From Prevotella sp. (GTDB taxonomy: Bacteria; Bacteroidota; Bacteroidia; Bacteroidales; Bacteroidaceae): a DNA stretch of 38,963 nt. A program made the translations under genes and the position numbers. How positions within the stretch are numbered: the first letter of the stretch is position 1; every line of letters starts with the position of its first letter. The notes under the pieces are model-generated. The model made no database searches. It was not told the DNA's origin and saw only the letters and a program-made list of their open reading frames with translations. The DNA lies in assembly GCA_017847725.1 (NCBI GenBank), contig JAGAXW010000022.1, positions 1 to 38,963 of the forward strand, in the 5' to 3' direction. Shown here one piece after another: positions 32,895-38,963 of the stretch.

Positions 32895-32985
32895 GGAAGG
32901 TTGGCAGAGTGATCGATCGCGCTGGACTCGAAATCCGGTATACCCCTTTCGGGTATCGGGGGTTTGAATCCCTCACCTTCCGCCA
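32895..32985 (+). tRNA. tRNA-Ser(CGA)
   Basis: The acceptor stem is GGAAGGT/ACCTTCC with discriminator G and an encoded CCA at 32983-32985. The anticodon loop CTCGAAA gives CGA, reading UCG. The long variable arm (TACCC-TTTC-GGGTA type) and T-loop TTTGAATC are typical of class II tRNA-Ser. It has its own promoter and terminator. Confidence 0.95.
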
Positions 32986-32986
32986 G

Positions 32987-33025
32987 AAAAAAGAGAATAC
33001 CTGTATGGGCATTCTCTTTTTTTTT
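32987..33025 (+). terminator. Terminator of tRNA-Ser
   Basis: The stem AAAAAAGAGAAT/ATTCTCTTTTTT flanks a 12-base loop, and a run of nine T ends at 33025. It starts one base after the encoded CCA. Confidence 0.9.
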
Positions 33026-33059
33026 GAAGACACAGACATATCCCATCGATTAAGGAAAT

Positions 33060-33085
33060 GGGTCCCCGATTCGCATCGGGAACCC
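33060..33085. terminator. GC-rich hairpin between tRNA-Ser and galE
   Basis: GGGT-C-CCCGAT, loop TCGC, then ATCGGG-A-ACCC: ten paired bases with one internal mismatch. It lies beyond the likely galE terminator and may be a second stop for either transcript. Confidence 0.5.
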
Positions 33086-33097
33086 AAACAACACAAA

Positions 33098-33136
33098 CAC
33101 AAAATAAACCTTGCCACCATAGCTGGAAAGCAAGGT
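33098..33136 (-). terminator. Terminator of galE
   Basis: On the minus strand ACCTTGC/GCAAGGT (33130-33136 with 33108-33114) with a 15-base loop is followed by a U-rich tract (TTTATTTTGTG), eight bases beyond the galE stop. Confidence 0.65.
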
Positions 33137-33143
33137 GTTCTTC

Positions 33144-34184
33144 TTATTGTATACCGTCAGCACGCAGTTTCTGCTGCCACTTCCATGCAGACTTCAACAC
33201 TTCGTCGGTAGGGGTATCGGCCTTCCAGCCGAGCACCTTGTTGGCCTTGTCCACATTGCCCCAGACCTGCTCGATGTCGCCCTCGCGACGGGGAGCATAG
33301 GTCCAGTTGACCTTCACGCCAGTGGCGCGCTCAAAGCCCTCGACGACCTCAAGCGTCGAGAGGCCTTTGCCTGTGCCGATGTTGAACACCTCGACAGCAT
33401 CGGTTTCCGGCTTGTCGAGCACACGCTCCATCGCCTTGACGTGGGCCTTGGCCAAGTCTACGACATAAATATAGTCGCGAATGCATGTCTTGTCGGGGGT
33501 ATTGTAGTCGTTGCCGAAGATTTTCAGCTGCTGGCGGATGCCAATGGCCGTCTGCGTCACAAAGGGTATCAGGTTCATGGGCACGCCATTGGGCAGCTCA
33601 CCGATGAGAGCCGAGGGATGGGCGCCAATGGGATTGAAGTAGCGCAGGATGATGCTCTTGATGGGCGCTCCGGAATGGATATAGTCCTGGATAATCTCTT
33701 CGTTGATTTGCTTGGTGTTGCCGTAGGGCGACATGGCCTTCTGGATGGGAGCCTCCTCAGTGACTGGCAGATTCTCCTTGGAGGGCTGACCATAGACGGT
33801 GCACGACGAGGAGAAGATGATGCCCTTGACATTGTACTTGGGCATGAGCTCAAGCAGGTTGATGAGCGAGGTCAGGTTGTTGCGATAGTACATGAGCGGT
33901 TTCTCCACGCTCTCGCCCACAGCCTTGGATGCGGCAAAGTGGATGATGCCCTCAATGGCGGGATACTTCTGGAAGATGCGCTCCATGGCGTCGAGGTCGC
34001 AGCAGTCTGCCTTCTCGAAGGCGGGACGTATGCCCGTTATCTTCTCAATGCCGTCAATGACCTGTTCGTTAGAATTAGAGAGGTTGTCGACGATGACAAC
34101 CTGATAGCCGGCTTCCTGCAGTTCCACAGTGGTATGACTTCCAATAAAACCAGTTCCACCTGTTACAAGTATTGTCTGTTTCAT
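33144..34184 (-). CDS. galE: UDP-glucose 4-epimerase
   Basis: This 346-residue extended short-chain dehydrogenase/reductase has the NAD-binding GGTGFIG (9-15), the catalytic Ser in SSSCTVYG (125-132) and YxxxK as YGNTK (Tyr154, Lys158). C-terminal substrate-binding segments RYFNPIGAHPS and RDYIYVVDLAKAH follow. It interconverts UDP-glucose and UDP-galactose for galactose use and surface glycans. Length and motifs are complete. It is monocistronic, with a TATCTTTG box 35 bases upstream and a hairpin terminator downstream. The two tRNA-Asp genes lie upstream on the same strand but have their own promoter and terminator. Confidence 0.95.
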   Translation of the reverse strand: MKQTILVTGGTGFIGSHTTVELQEAGYQVVIVDNLSNSNEQVIDGIEKITGIRPAFEKADCCDLDAMERIFQKYPAIEGIIHFAASKAVGESVEKPLMYYRNNLTSLINLLELMPKYNVKGIIFSSSCTVYGQPSKENLPVTEEAPIQKAMSPYGNTKQINEEIIQDYIHSGAPIKSIILRYFNPIGAHPSALIGELPNGVPMNLIPFVTQTAIGIRQQLKIFGNDYNTPDKTCIRDYIYVVDLAKAHVKAMERVLDKPETDAVEVFNIGTGKGLSTLEVVEGFERATGVKVNWTYAPRREGDIEQVWGNVDKANKVLGWKADTPTDEVLKSAWKWQQKLRADGIQ

Positions 34185-34219
34185 ATTAATAGTAGTATAA
34201 CCTTATTTATAAAGTAGGG

Positions 34220-34227
34220 CAAAGATA
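34220..34227 (-). promoter_or_regulatory. -7 box TATCTTTG for galE
   Basis: A perfect minus-strand consensus box 35 bases before the ATG at 34184, in an AT-rich region. Confidence 0.65.
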
Positions 34228-34292
34228 CGAATTATTTATGAATTACGAACCTTTTCCCTGAAAATATTTATTTTTACAGTACATTTAAACGA

Positions 34293-34328
34293 AAAACTCA
34301 CTGAACAAGTGGATGTCCAATGAGTTTT
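34293..34328 (-). terminator. Terminator of the tRNA-Asp pair
   Basis: AAAACTCA/TGAGTTTT arms (34321-34328 and 34293-34300) with an inner TGGA/TCCA pairing possibility are followed by a U-tract on the minus strand. Confidence 0.75.
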
Positions 34329-34339
34329 CCATCTTTCTG

Positions 34340-34413
34340 CGGTGCGTACGAGATTCGAACTCGTGACCTCCTGCGTGACAGGCAGGCATTCTAACCTACT
34401 GAACTAACGCACC
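34340..34413 (-). tRNA. tRNA-Asp(GTC), second copy in the transcript
   Basis: A 74-base cloverleaf: acceptor GGTGCGT/ACGCACC, discriminator G, anticodon loop CTGTCAC giving GTC and T-loop TTCGAATC. CCA is not encoded. The sequence is identical to the copy at 34445-34518. Confidence 0.95.
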
Positions 34414-34444
34414 CCATTTTTTTGCTTTCAAGACCTCCGAGATG

Positions 34445-34518
34445 CGGTGCGTACGAGATTCGAACTCGTGACCTCCTGCGTGACAGGCAGGCATTCTAAC
34501 CTACTGAACTAACGCACC
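34445..34518 (-). tRNA. tRNA-Asp(GTC), first copy in the transcript
   Basis: Same 74-base sequence as the other copy, separated from it by 31 unrelated bases. It is transcribed first, from the promoter at 34548-34555. Confidence 0.95.
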
Positions 34519-34547
34519 AAGGTGTCTCTTCTGTCTTTTAGCGGGTG

Positions 34548-34555
34548 CAAAGGTA
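34548..34555 (-). promoter_or_regulatory. Promoter TTTG-N19-TACCTTTG for the tRNA-Asp pair
   Basis: The minus-strand -7 box, with -33 TTTG (complement at 34575-34578) 19 bases away. It lies 29 bases before the first tRNA. Confidence 0.78.
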
Positions 34556-34595
34556 AACAGAATTTTTGAATATACAAAACTTTTTGGAAGAAAAG

Positions 34596-35102
34596 TTATA
34601 AAAATCTTTGTAACAGCACTGCGCCCATATAGGAATTTCCGTCGCTGAGCCAGTCTGTCAGCACCCCCTGACGGCAGAAACCCGCCTTGAGGAACAGGTT
34701 GACAGCAGCCTCATTATTGACTGCCGCGATGGCGTACAACTGGTGCAGATGCAGCACCTGCTGCGCGTAGGCTGCCAGCGATTCCACGGCGGCAGTAGCA
34801 TATCCACGTCGACGAAATGCGTCGAGGATGACGATGCCCACCTCGGCACGCAGGTGCTGAGGCTCAAAGCGTACCAGGTCTACCAGCCCTACCGGCTCGT
34901 GGTCGGCGTCCTCCACAATCAGCCGCACCTGGCGGTCGGCATAGATATCGTCGGCAGACGTGGCTATGTAGTCGTGGAGCGTATAGCGCGAATAAGGTAC
35001 GTTGGTGGTTCCGACGTTCCACAGCCTCACGTCGTTCTCGATGCCATACAGCAGGTCCAAGTCTTCCGGCTCGATGGCTCTCAGGTTTACAACGGGTGTC
35101 AT
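34596..35102 (-). CDS. GNAT family N-acetyltransferase (RimJ/RimL-like)
   Basis: This 168-residue protein begins VNLRAIEPEDLDLLYGIEND and has the acetyl-CoA pyrophosphate loop RRRGYATAAV (motif A) and the motif B region NNEAAVNLFLKAGF, as in RimJ/RimL and SpeG-like acetyltransferases. It would acetylate an amine on a protein, polyamine or small molecule. The substrate is unknown. It is the terminal gene of a minus-strand block and starts two bases after the glycosyltransferase stop, so it is translated from the same transcript. The stop lies 41 bases from the tRNA-Asp promoter. Confidence 0.92.
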   Translation of the reverse strand: MTPVVNLRAIEPEDLDLLYGIENDVRLWNVGTTNVPYSRYTLHDYIATSADDIYADRQVRLIVEDADHEPVGLVDLVRFEPQHLRAEVGIVILDAFRRRGYATAAVESLAAYAQQVLHLHQLYAIAAVNNEAAVNLFLKAGFCRQGVLTDWLSDGNSYMGAVLLQRFL

Positions 35103-35104
35103 GA

Positions 35105-35971
35105 TCAGGGATTGTTTTGTGGATAGACAAAGCGGAAAAAGCGATGGCTCATCATCTGCAGGAGCGCCATGAAGGCACGGAAGTAGATGGCCACCTTGAT
35201 GGGCAGCGCATAAAACAGGCTGAGGTGGCTGTAGTGCTTGTTGAAGAAGATGAGCATGGCCTGATAGAACACATGCACATAGCGGAACGACGTCTTCTGC
35301 GTAGAGCCGCCCTTATAGTGCACGATGTCATAGGGGAGATACCAATTCTGCCAGCCCCCCTTCAGCAGCCGGAAGCTCAGGTCGATGTCCTCGCCATACA
35401 TAAAGAAGTTCTCGTCGAGCAGACCGACCTGGTCGAGGGCCTTGCGGCGCAGCAGGCAGAAGGCCCCGCTGATAGCCTCGATGCGGCACGGCTCGTCCCA
35501 CGGCAGGTCGCTCAGATAGTAGCGGCGCGTGAAGCCCAGCATCTTCAGCATCGACACCCACGGCGTAGGGATGGCACGGCGCGACTCCGGAGCGGGCTGC
35601 CCGGCGCCTGTCAGCATCCGCACTCCTGCCCCACCCGCCTCGGGATGGCTGTCCATGAAGTCGAGGGCACGGCGCAGCGTCTGCTCTCCCACCACCGTGT
35701 CGGGGTTGAGCAGCAGCACATAGTCGGCCTGCGACTGGCGTATGGCCTGGTTGTTGGCACGCGCAAAGCCGCTGTTATTCTTGTTGGCGATGACGCGCAC
35801 CTGCTGATGGCGCTGGCGCAACATGACGAGGGTGTCGTCTGTCGAGTGGTTGTCGACGACAAAGACTTCGCCGTCAATACCCTCAAGCGCTCTCTCCACA
35901 CTGGCGAGACAGGCATCGAGCAGTTCGCTGACGTTGTAGCTGACAATGACTATGCTGATTTTCTTGGCCAT
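35105..35971 (-). CDS. Glycosyltransferase family 2, rhamnosyltransferase-like
   Basis: This 288-residue GT2 protein has VIVSYNVSELL (8-18), VVDNHSTDDT (38-47), NSGFARANNQ (65-74), the metal-binding NPDT in LLLNPDTVV, and the acceptor/base region MYGEDIDLSFR. It resembles WbbL-type rhamnosyltransferases, which act on lipid-linked glycans. The donor is not proven. A C-terminal hydrophobic segment (LFYALPIKVAIYFRAFMALL) may bind the membrane. Its start overlaps the upstream small membrane protein gene by 22 bases, and the GNAT gene follows two bases after its stop. Confidence 0.92.
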   Translation of the reverse strand: MAKKISIVIVSYNVSELLDACLASVERALEGIDGEVFVVDNHSTDDTLVMLRQRHQQVRVIANKNNSGFARANNQAIRQSQADYVLLLNPDTVVGEQTLRRALDFMDSHPEAGGAGVRMLTGAGQPAPESRRAIPTPWVSMLKMLGFTRRYYLSDLPWDEPCRIEAISGAFCLLRRKALDQVGLLDENFFMYGEDIDLSFRLLKGGWQNWYLPYDIVHYKGGSTQKTSFRYVHVFYQAMLIFFNKHYSHLSLFYALPIKVAIYFRAFMALLQMMSHRFFRFVYPQNNP

Positions 35972-36189
35972 ACAAACGGGATGCAGATAAGGAGCACGAC
36001 GGCCATATAGAAGAATGGCGTCGTGCGATAGACAATATACAATAATACGTTGACCAACAAGGGTATGGCGACGATGGCCATACGCAGCTTCCAGCTCTTC
36101 TTGTAGAGGCGCAAGCCCAGATAGGCGGCTGCCATCGAGATGAGCTCCATGGATGTGGTCAGGACAAACTGCAGGATTTCTTCATTCAT
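35950..36189 (-). CDS. 79-residue small membrane protein
   Basis: The ATG at 36189 opens a 79-codon frame with two or three hydrophobic helices (about 7-26, 36-54 and 58-74) and a basic patch (RLYKKSWKLR) between the first two, giving an N-out/K-in type topology. It ends PFVWPRKSA. No family is recognised. It lies 34 bases after recR and overlaps the glycosyltransferase start by 22 bases, so it may be an accessory of that enzyme, similar to small membrane partners of glycosyltransferases. Confidence 0.75.
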   Translation of the reverse strand: MNEEILQFVLTTSMELISMAAAYLGLRLYKKSWKLRMAIVAIPLLVNVLLYIVYRTTPFFYMAVVLLICIPFVWPRKSA

Positions 36190-36223
36190 CGTTTTACTTG
36201 ATTCATACGTTAGACATCATCTG

Positions 36224-36844
36224 TCACTTCCCCTCGAAGGGCGTGCGGTTCAGTATCGAACGGCCCAGCGTCACCTCGTCGGCATACTCCAGCTCGTCGC
36301 CCACGGCAATGCCGCGCGCTATGATGCTTATCTTCAGGTCGCCGTAAGGGGCCAGCTTGCGGTAGATATAGAAGTTGGTGGTGTCGCCCTCCATGGTAGA
36401 GCCCAGCGCCAGGATGACCTCTCTCACTCCGCCCGCCGCGACACGGCCTACAAGCGACTCTATCTCCAGGTCGGCAGGACCGATGCCATCCATGGGCGAG
36501 ATGACACCGCCCAGCACGTGGTAGAGGCCTCCAAACTGCTGCGTATTCTCCACGGCCATGACGTCCTGTATATTCTCTACGACGCAGATAATGCTGCTGT
36601 CGCGCTTGGGGTCTCCGCAGATGGGACAGACGTCGTCGTCGCTCACGTTGTGGCACACGCGGCAGTGACGCACTTCGCGGCGCATCTTGGAGATGGCGTC
36701 GGCAAACTGCACCACGTCAGCCTCGTCCCGGCGGAGCAGGTGGAGCACCAGCCTCAAGGCCGTCTTGCGCCCGATGCCGGGCAGCTTGGCAAACTCCTGT
36801 ACCGCCCGCTCCAGCAGTTGTGATGGATATTGTTGTTGTATCAA
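36224..36844 (-). CDS. recR: Recombination mediator protein RecR
   Basis: This 206-residue protein has an N-terminal helix-hairpin-helix ([17 protein letters not shown], 21-37), a four-Cys zinc finger (Cys61, Cys64, Cys73, Cys76) and a Toprim domain starting [15 protein letters not shown]. The Walker-B-like C-terminus has [21 protein letters not shown]. RecR with RecO loads RecA on single-stranded DNA gaps. Length and motifs are complete. The gene follows the ABC-F gene by 21 bases on the same strand. The next gene starts 34 bases after its stop. Confidence 0.96.
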   Translation of the reverse strand: MIQQQYPSQLLERAVQEFAKLPGIGRKTALRLVLHLLRRDEADVVQFADAISKMRREVRHCRVCHNVSDDDVCPICGDPKRDSSIICVVENIQDVMAVENTQQFGGLYHVLGGVISPMDGIGPADLEIESLVGRVAAGGVREVILALGSTMEGDTTNFYIYRKLAPYGDLKISIIARGIAVGDELEYADEVTLGRSILNRTPFEGK

Positions 36845-36865
36845 TTTTCTATCTTTGTTTCTCGT

Positions 36866-38653
36866 TTAACATCCCACTTCGCTCAGTTCCAGCCAGCGCA
36901 TCGACTTCTCGTCCAGCTCCTCTTTCAGCTGTGGCAGCCGCTTGCTCATAGCCGTGATTTCCTCTACCGACGTAGTGCCTCCGCACAGCGCATTCTCCAG
37001 CCGGCGCTGCTCCTCCTCAAGGGCCTCTATCTCGCGCTCCAGCTGTTCCAGTTCGCGCTTCTCCTTATAGCTGAGCTTTCGCTTGGCCGGATTACTATCG
37101 CCGCCAACCGCCTGGTGCTTCCTGGACTTTTCCTCCTTGGGAGCCGTGTCGGAAGCAGCCTTGGCGCCCTCAGCCCTGCTGTACGCCCGATACTGCGTGT
37201 AGTTGCCGGGAAAGTCCTGAATGTCGCCCTGCCCGTGGAACACCAGCAGGTGGTCGACCACCTTGTCCATGAAGTAGCGGTCGTGGCTGACCACGATGAC
37301 ACAGCCCGGGAAGTCCTGCAGATATTCCTCCAGTATCTGCAGCGTCACGATATCGAGATCGTTGGTGGGCTCGTCGAGTACCAGGAAGTTCGGATTCTGC
37401 ATGAGCACCGTACACAGGTAGAGCTTGCGTCGCTCGCCGCCGCTCAGCTTATAGACATAGTTGTACTGCTGGTCGGGAGTGAAGAGGAAGTATTGCAGCA
37501 GCTGCGTAGCCGACAGCTTGCGCCCGCCGCCGAGGTCGACATACTCGGCAATGTCACGCACCACGTCGATGACCTTCTGCTGCTCGTCGAACTGCAGGCC
37601 CTCCTGCGAGAAATAGCCGAACCTGACGGTGTCGCCGACGACGATGCTTCCCTCGTCGGGCTGCACCTGTCCGAGCAGCATCTTCACGAATGTCGATTTG
37701 CCCGTACCGTTAGAGCCGACAATGCCCATTTTCTCAAAGCGCGCGAAATTATAGTAGAAGTCCTTCATGATGACCGTGTCGTCATAGCGTTTGGAGATAT
37801 ACTGGCACTCAAAGATTTTAGAACCGATGTACACGTTGGAGGCCTTCAGCCGCAACTGTCGCTCCTCAATCCGCTGCTTGGCCACCTTCTCCAGTTCGTA
37901 GAAAGCCTCCTCCCTGTAGCGGGCCTTGTGGCCACGGGCCTGCGGCATACGGCGCATCCACTCCAGCTCCGTGCGAAACAGATTGTTGGCCCGGGCTATC
38001 TCCGCACGCTTGTTGTCGATGCGTTCCTGCCGCTTCTCCAGATAATAGGCATAGTTGCCACGGTAGGTATAGACGGTATGGTCGTCGAGCTCGAGTATCA
38101 CAGAACAAACGCGGTCTAAGAAGAAGCGGTCGTGGGTGACCATCAGCAGCGTGCGCGAGCTGTGTCCGAGATATCCCTCCAGCCACTCTATCATCTCCAG
38201 GTCGAGATGGTTGGTCGGCTCGTCGAGTATCAGCAGGTCGGGCTCCGTCAGCAGCACGTTGGCCAGGGCCACGCGCTTCTGCTGGCCTCCGCTGAGCTGA
38301 CCCATGGGCTGCTGCAGGTCGCGTATCTTCAACTGCGTCAGCACCTGTTTGGCCTTCAGCACTTTCTCCGCCTCGCCCTGATGATTAAAGCAGGCATCCA
38401 GCACCGACTCTGCCGGGTCGAAGCGTGGCGTCTGCTCCAGGAATCCCACTTTCAGGTCGCGGCGGAATACGATGTCGCCAGCGTCGTACCCCTCCTTTCC
38501 GGAGAGTATCGACAACAGCGTCGACTTGCCCGTACCGTTTTTCGCTATCAGTCCCACCTTCTGGCCTTCGCCGATAGAGAAGCTGATGTCGCTGAACAGT
38601 TCGAGGGCACCGAACGACTTGGACAGGTGTTGTACGTCAAGATAAGGTACCAT
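36866..38653 (-). CDS. ABC-F family ATPase, Uup-like
   Basis: This 595-residue protein has two nucleotide-binding domains and no transmembrane part. NBD1 has Walker A NGTGKST (39-45), signature LSGGQQKR and Walker B LLILDEPTNHLD. NBD2 has Walker A GSNGTGKST near 310, LSGGERRK and LVLDEPTNDLD. The interdomain linker is basic, and the C-terminal region from about 510 (KRKLSYKEKRELEQLEREIEALEEE) is a coiled coil as in Uup. Such proteins act on the ribosome or branched DNA. Specific antibiotic resistance is not indicated. A TACCTTTG box lies 25 bases upstream. It heads the recR block and is divergent from the DUF4160 gene. Confidence 0.95.
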   Translation of the reverse strand: MVPYLDVQHLSKSFGALELFSDISFSIGEGQKVGLIAKNGTGKSTLLSILSGKEGYDAGDIVFRRDLKVGFLEQTPRFDPAESVLDACFNHQGEAEKVLKAKQVLTQLKIRDLQQPMGQLSGGQQKRVALANVLLTEPDLLILDEPTNHLDLEMIEWLEGYLGHSSRTLLMVTHDRFFLDRVCSVILELDDHTVYTYRGNYAYYLEKRQERIDNKRAEIARANNLFRTELEWMRRMPQARGHKARYREEAFYELEKVAKQRIEERQLRLKASNVYIGSKIFECQYISKRYDDTVIMKDFYYNFARFEKMGIVGSNGTGKSTFVKMLLGQVQPDEGSIVVGDTVRFGYFSQEGLQFDEQQKVIDVVRDIAEYVDLGGGRKLSATQLLQYFLFTPDQQYNYVYKLSGGERRKLYLCTVLMQNPNFLVLDEPTNDLDIVTLQILEEYLQDFPGCVIVVSHDRYFMDKVVDHLLVFHGQGDIQDFPGNYTQYRAYSRAEGAKAASDTAPKEEKSRKHQAVGGDSNPAKRKLSYKEKRELEQLEREIEALEEEQRRLENALCGGTTSVEEITAMSKRLPQLKEELDEKSMRWLELSEVGC

Positions 38654-38678
38654 TTCTTCTGTGGCTTATTTTAAGCTG

Positions 38679-38686
38679 CAAAGGTA
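38679..38686 (-). promoter_or_regulatory. -7 box TACCTTTG for the ABC-F operon
   Basis: A minus-strand consensus box 25 bases before the ATG at 38653. It probably drives ABC-F, recR, the small membrane protein, the glycosyltransferase and the GNAT gene. Confidence 0.65.
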
Positions 38687-38801
38687 GCAATTATTTCCCA
38701 AACGGTAAAGTTTATCATGTTAAAATCAGTGACTCATACGATTTTTTCAGAAGCTTTGCACAATCGAGAATAAAGCTTTCCGATGCAGAAATCACCAGAA
38801 A

Positions 38802-38825
38802 CAATTTTTTTTGGCAAAAAAATTG
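38802..38825. promoter_or_regulatory. Perfect AT-rich inverted repeat upstream of the DUF4160 promoter
   Basis: CAATTTTTTT and AAAAAAATTG form a 10-bp stem around TGGC. The right arm ends with the TTG that would serve as the -33 element 20 bases from the -7 box. An operator or RNA-independent structural role is possible. Confidence 0.5.
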
Positions 38826-38845
38826 TTGGTATCGAAAATAATTCC

Positions 38846-38853
38846 TATCTTTG
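38846..38853 (+). promoter_or_regulatory. -7 box TATCTTTG for the DUF4160 gene
   Basis: A perfect consensus box with -33 TTG at 38823-38825, 20 bases apart. It lies 28 bases before the ATG at 38882. Confidence 0.7.
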
Positions 38854-38881
38854 CACTGTCACTATAAAATGAGATAGAGAT

Positions 38882-38963
38882 ATGCCAGAAGTATTTAGAT
38901 TCTTTGGATTCTCCTTCTTCTTTTACAGTAAGGAGCATGAGCCTGTCCACGTTCACGTTGAAG
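38882..38963 (+). CDS. DUF4160 protein, N-terminal part (runs off the window)
   Basis: The first 27 residues, MPEVFRFFGFSFFFYSKEHE followed by PVHVHVE, match the DUF4160 start as I know it. The family is short (about 80-100 residues) and is often encoded beside a DUF2442 gene. Such pairs have been proposed as toxin-antitoxin-like modules, but this is not proven. The His-x-His near the end of the visible part is conserved. A good promoter and an inverted repeat precede it. The partner gene, if present, lies outside the window. Confidence 0.88.
   Translation, partial: MPEVFRFFGFSFFFYSKEHEPVHVHVE

Noticed and set aside
34340-34518. Recent tandem duplication including flanks of tRNA-Asp
   Set aside because: The two 74-base genes are identical but their flanks and the 31-base spacer are not repeated. 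Multi-copy tRNA-Asp is ordinary and conversion explains the identity.
36850-36857. Plus-strand TATCTTTG box between recR and the ABC-F gene
   Set aside because: All genes here are on the minus strand and no credible plus-strand gene follows. Probably chance.

Overview
The window reads as chromosome of a Bacteroidales bacterium, most likely a Prevotella-type member of Prevotellaceae. Four things point there. About twenty -7 boxes match the Bacteroidetes primary sigma consensus TAnnTTTG. Shine-Dalgarno-like spacing is largely absent. Several families are typical of or restricted to Bacteroidetes (DUF4923, DUF4270, the TamL lipoprotein-barrel fusion, the short GT5 protein). The succinate-pathway methylmalonyl-CoA genes are also present. 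I see no complete mobile element, rRNA or CRISPR.

Layout. 1-2.6 kb: the tail of an unknown gene, a DUF4923 exported protein, a GT2 glycosyltransferase and a YycJ-like metallo-hydrolase. 2.7-8.4 kb: a small lipoprotein, the outer-membrane protein TamL, a TrmH/SpoU-type RNA methyltransferase, and a minus-strand operon of nitroreductase, DUF2520 protein, KdsC-like phosphatase and Maf. 8.5-11.9 kb: an acyltransferase-like protein and a TonB-dependent receptor. 12.1-12.9 kb: an acyl-ACP thioesterase. 12.9-13.3 kb: a gene-free repeat structure. 13.4-16.1 kb: a methylmalonyl-CoA epimerase/decarboxylase operon ending at a strong terminator. 16.1-17.3 kb: panC-panD. 17.5-20 kb: the GT5 N-domain protein, a DUF4270 lipoprotein and a 43-residue protein. 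20-24 kb: a UvrD/PcrA helicase and pyruvate kinase. 24-27.3 kb: an HU-family protein, a 29-residue basic protein, RNase G and a membrane GT2. 27.3-29.7 kb: a soluble hybrid histidine kinase and a membrane-anchored EEP-family hydrolase. 29.7-32.7 kb: a fabD, GH13 and AlaX-like operon. Then tRNA-Ser(CGA), galE, two identical tRNA-Asp(GTC) genes, a minus-strand GNAT/GT2/small membrane protein/recR/ABC-F block, and the start of a DUF4160 gene.

The most unusual feature is the repeat structure at 12918-13280. Five 17-bp palindromes lie at an exact 22-bp period. They are flanked by tandem arrays of an 11-bp unit (GTGTAGGCTTT on the right, its complement on the left) at an 11-bp period. Outside these lie two 60-bp cassettes bounded by the same 11-mer in inverted orientation. 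The arms are symmetric about one point near 13098. It encodes no credible protein and I do not recognise it as a described element. Other points of interest are very short leaders in front of many genes, terminator-like hairpins inside the 3' coding ends of convergent genes, several small proteins that automated calling would miss, and a methylmalonyl-CoA decarboxylase operon without an adjacent membrane beta subunit.

Most functions are assigned from conserved motifs read in the translations. No database search was possible. Many starts were moved inward from the longest open frame because the upstream extension overlaps a promoter box or uses a TTG/GTG codon.
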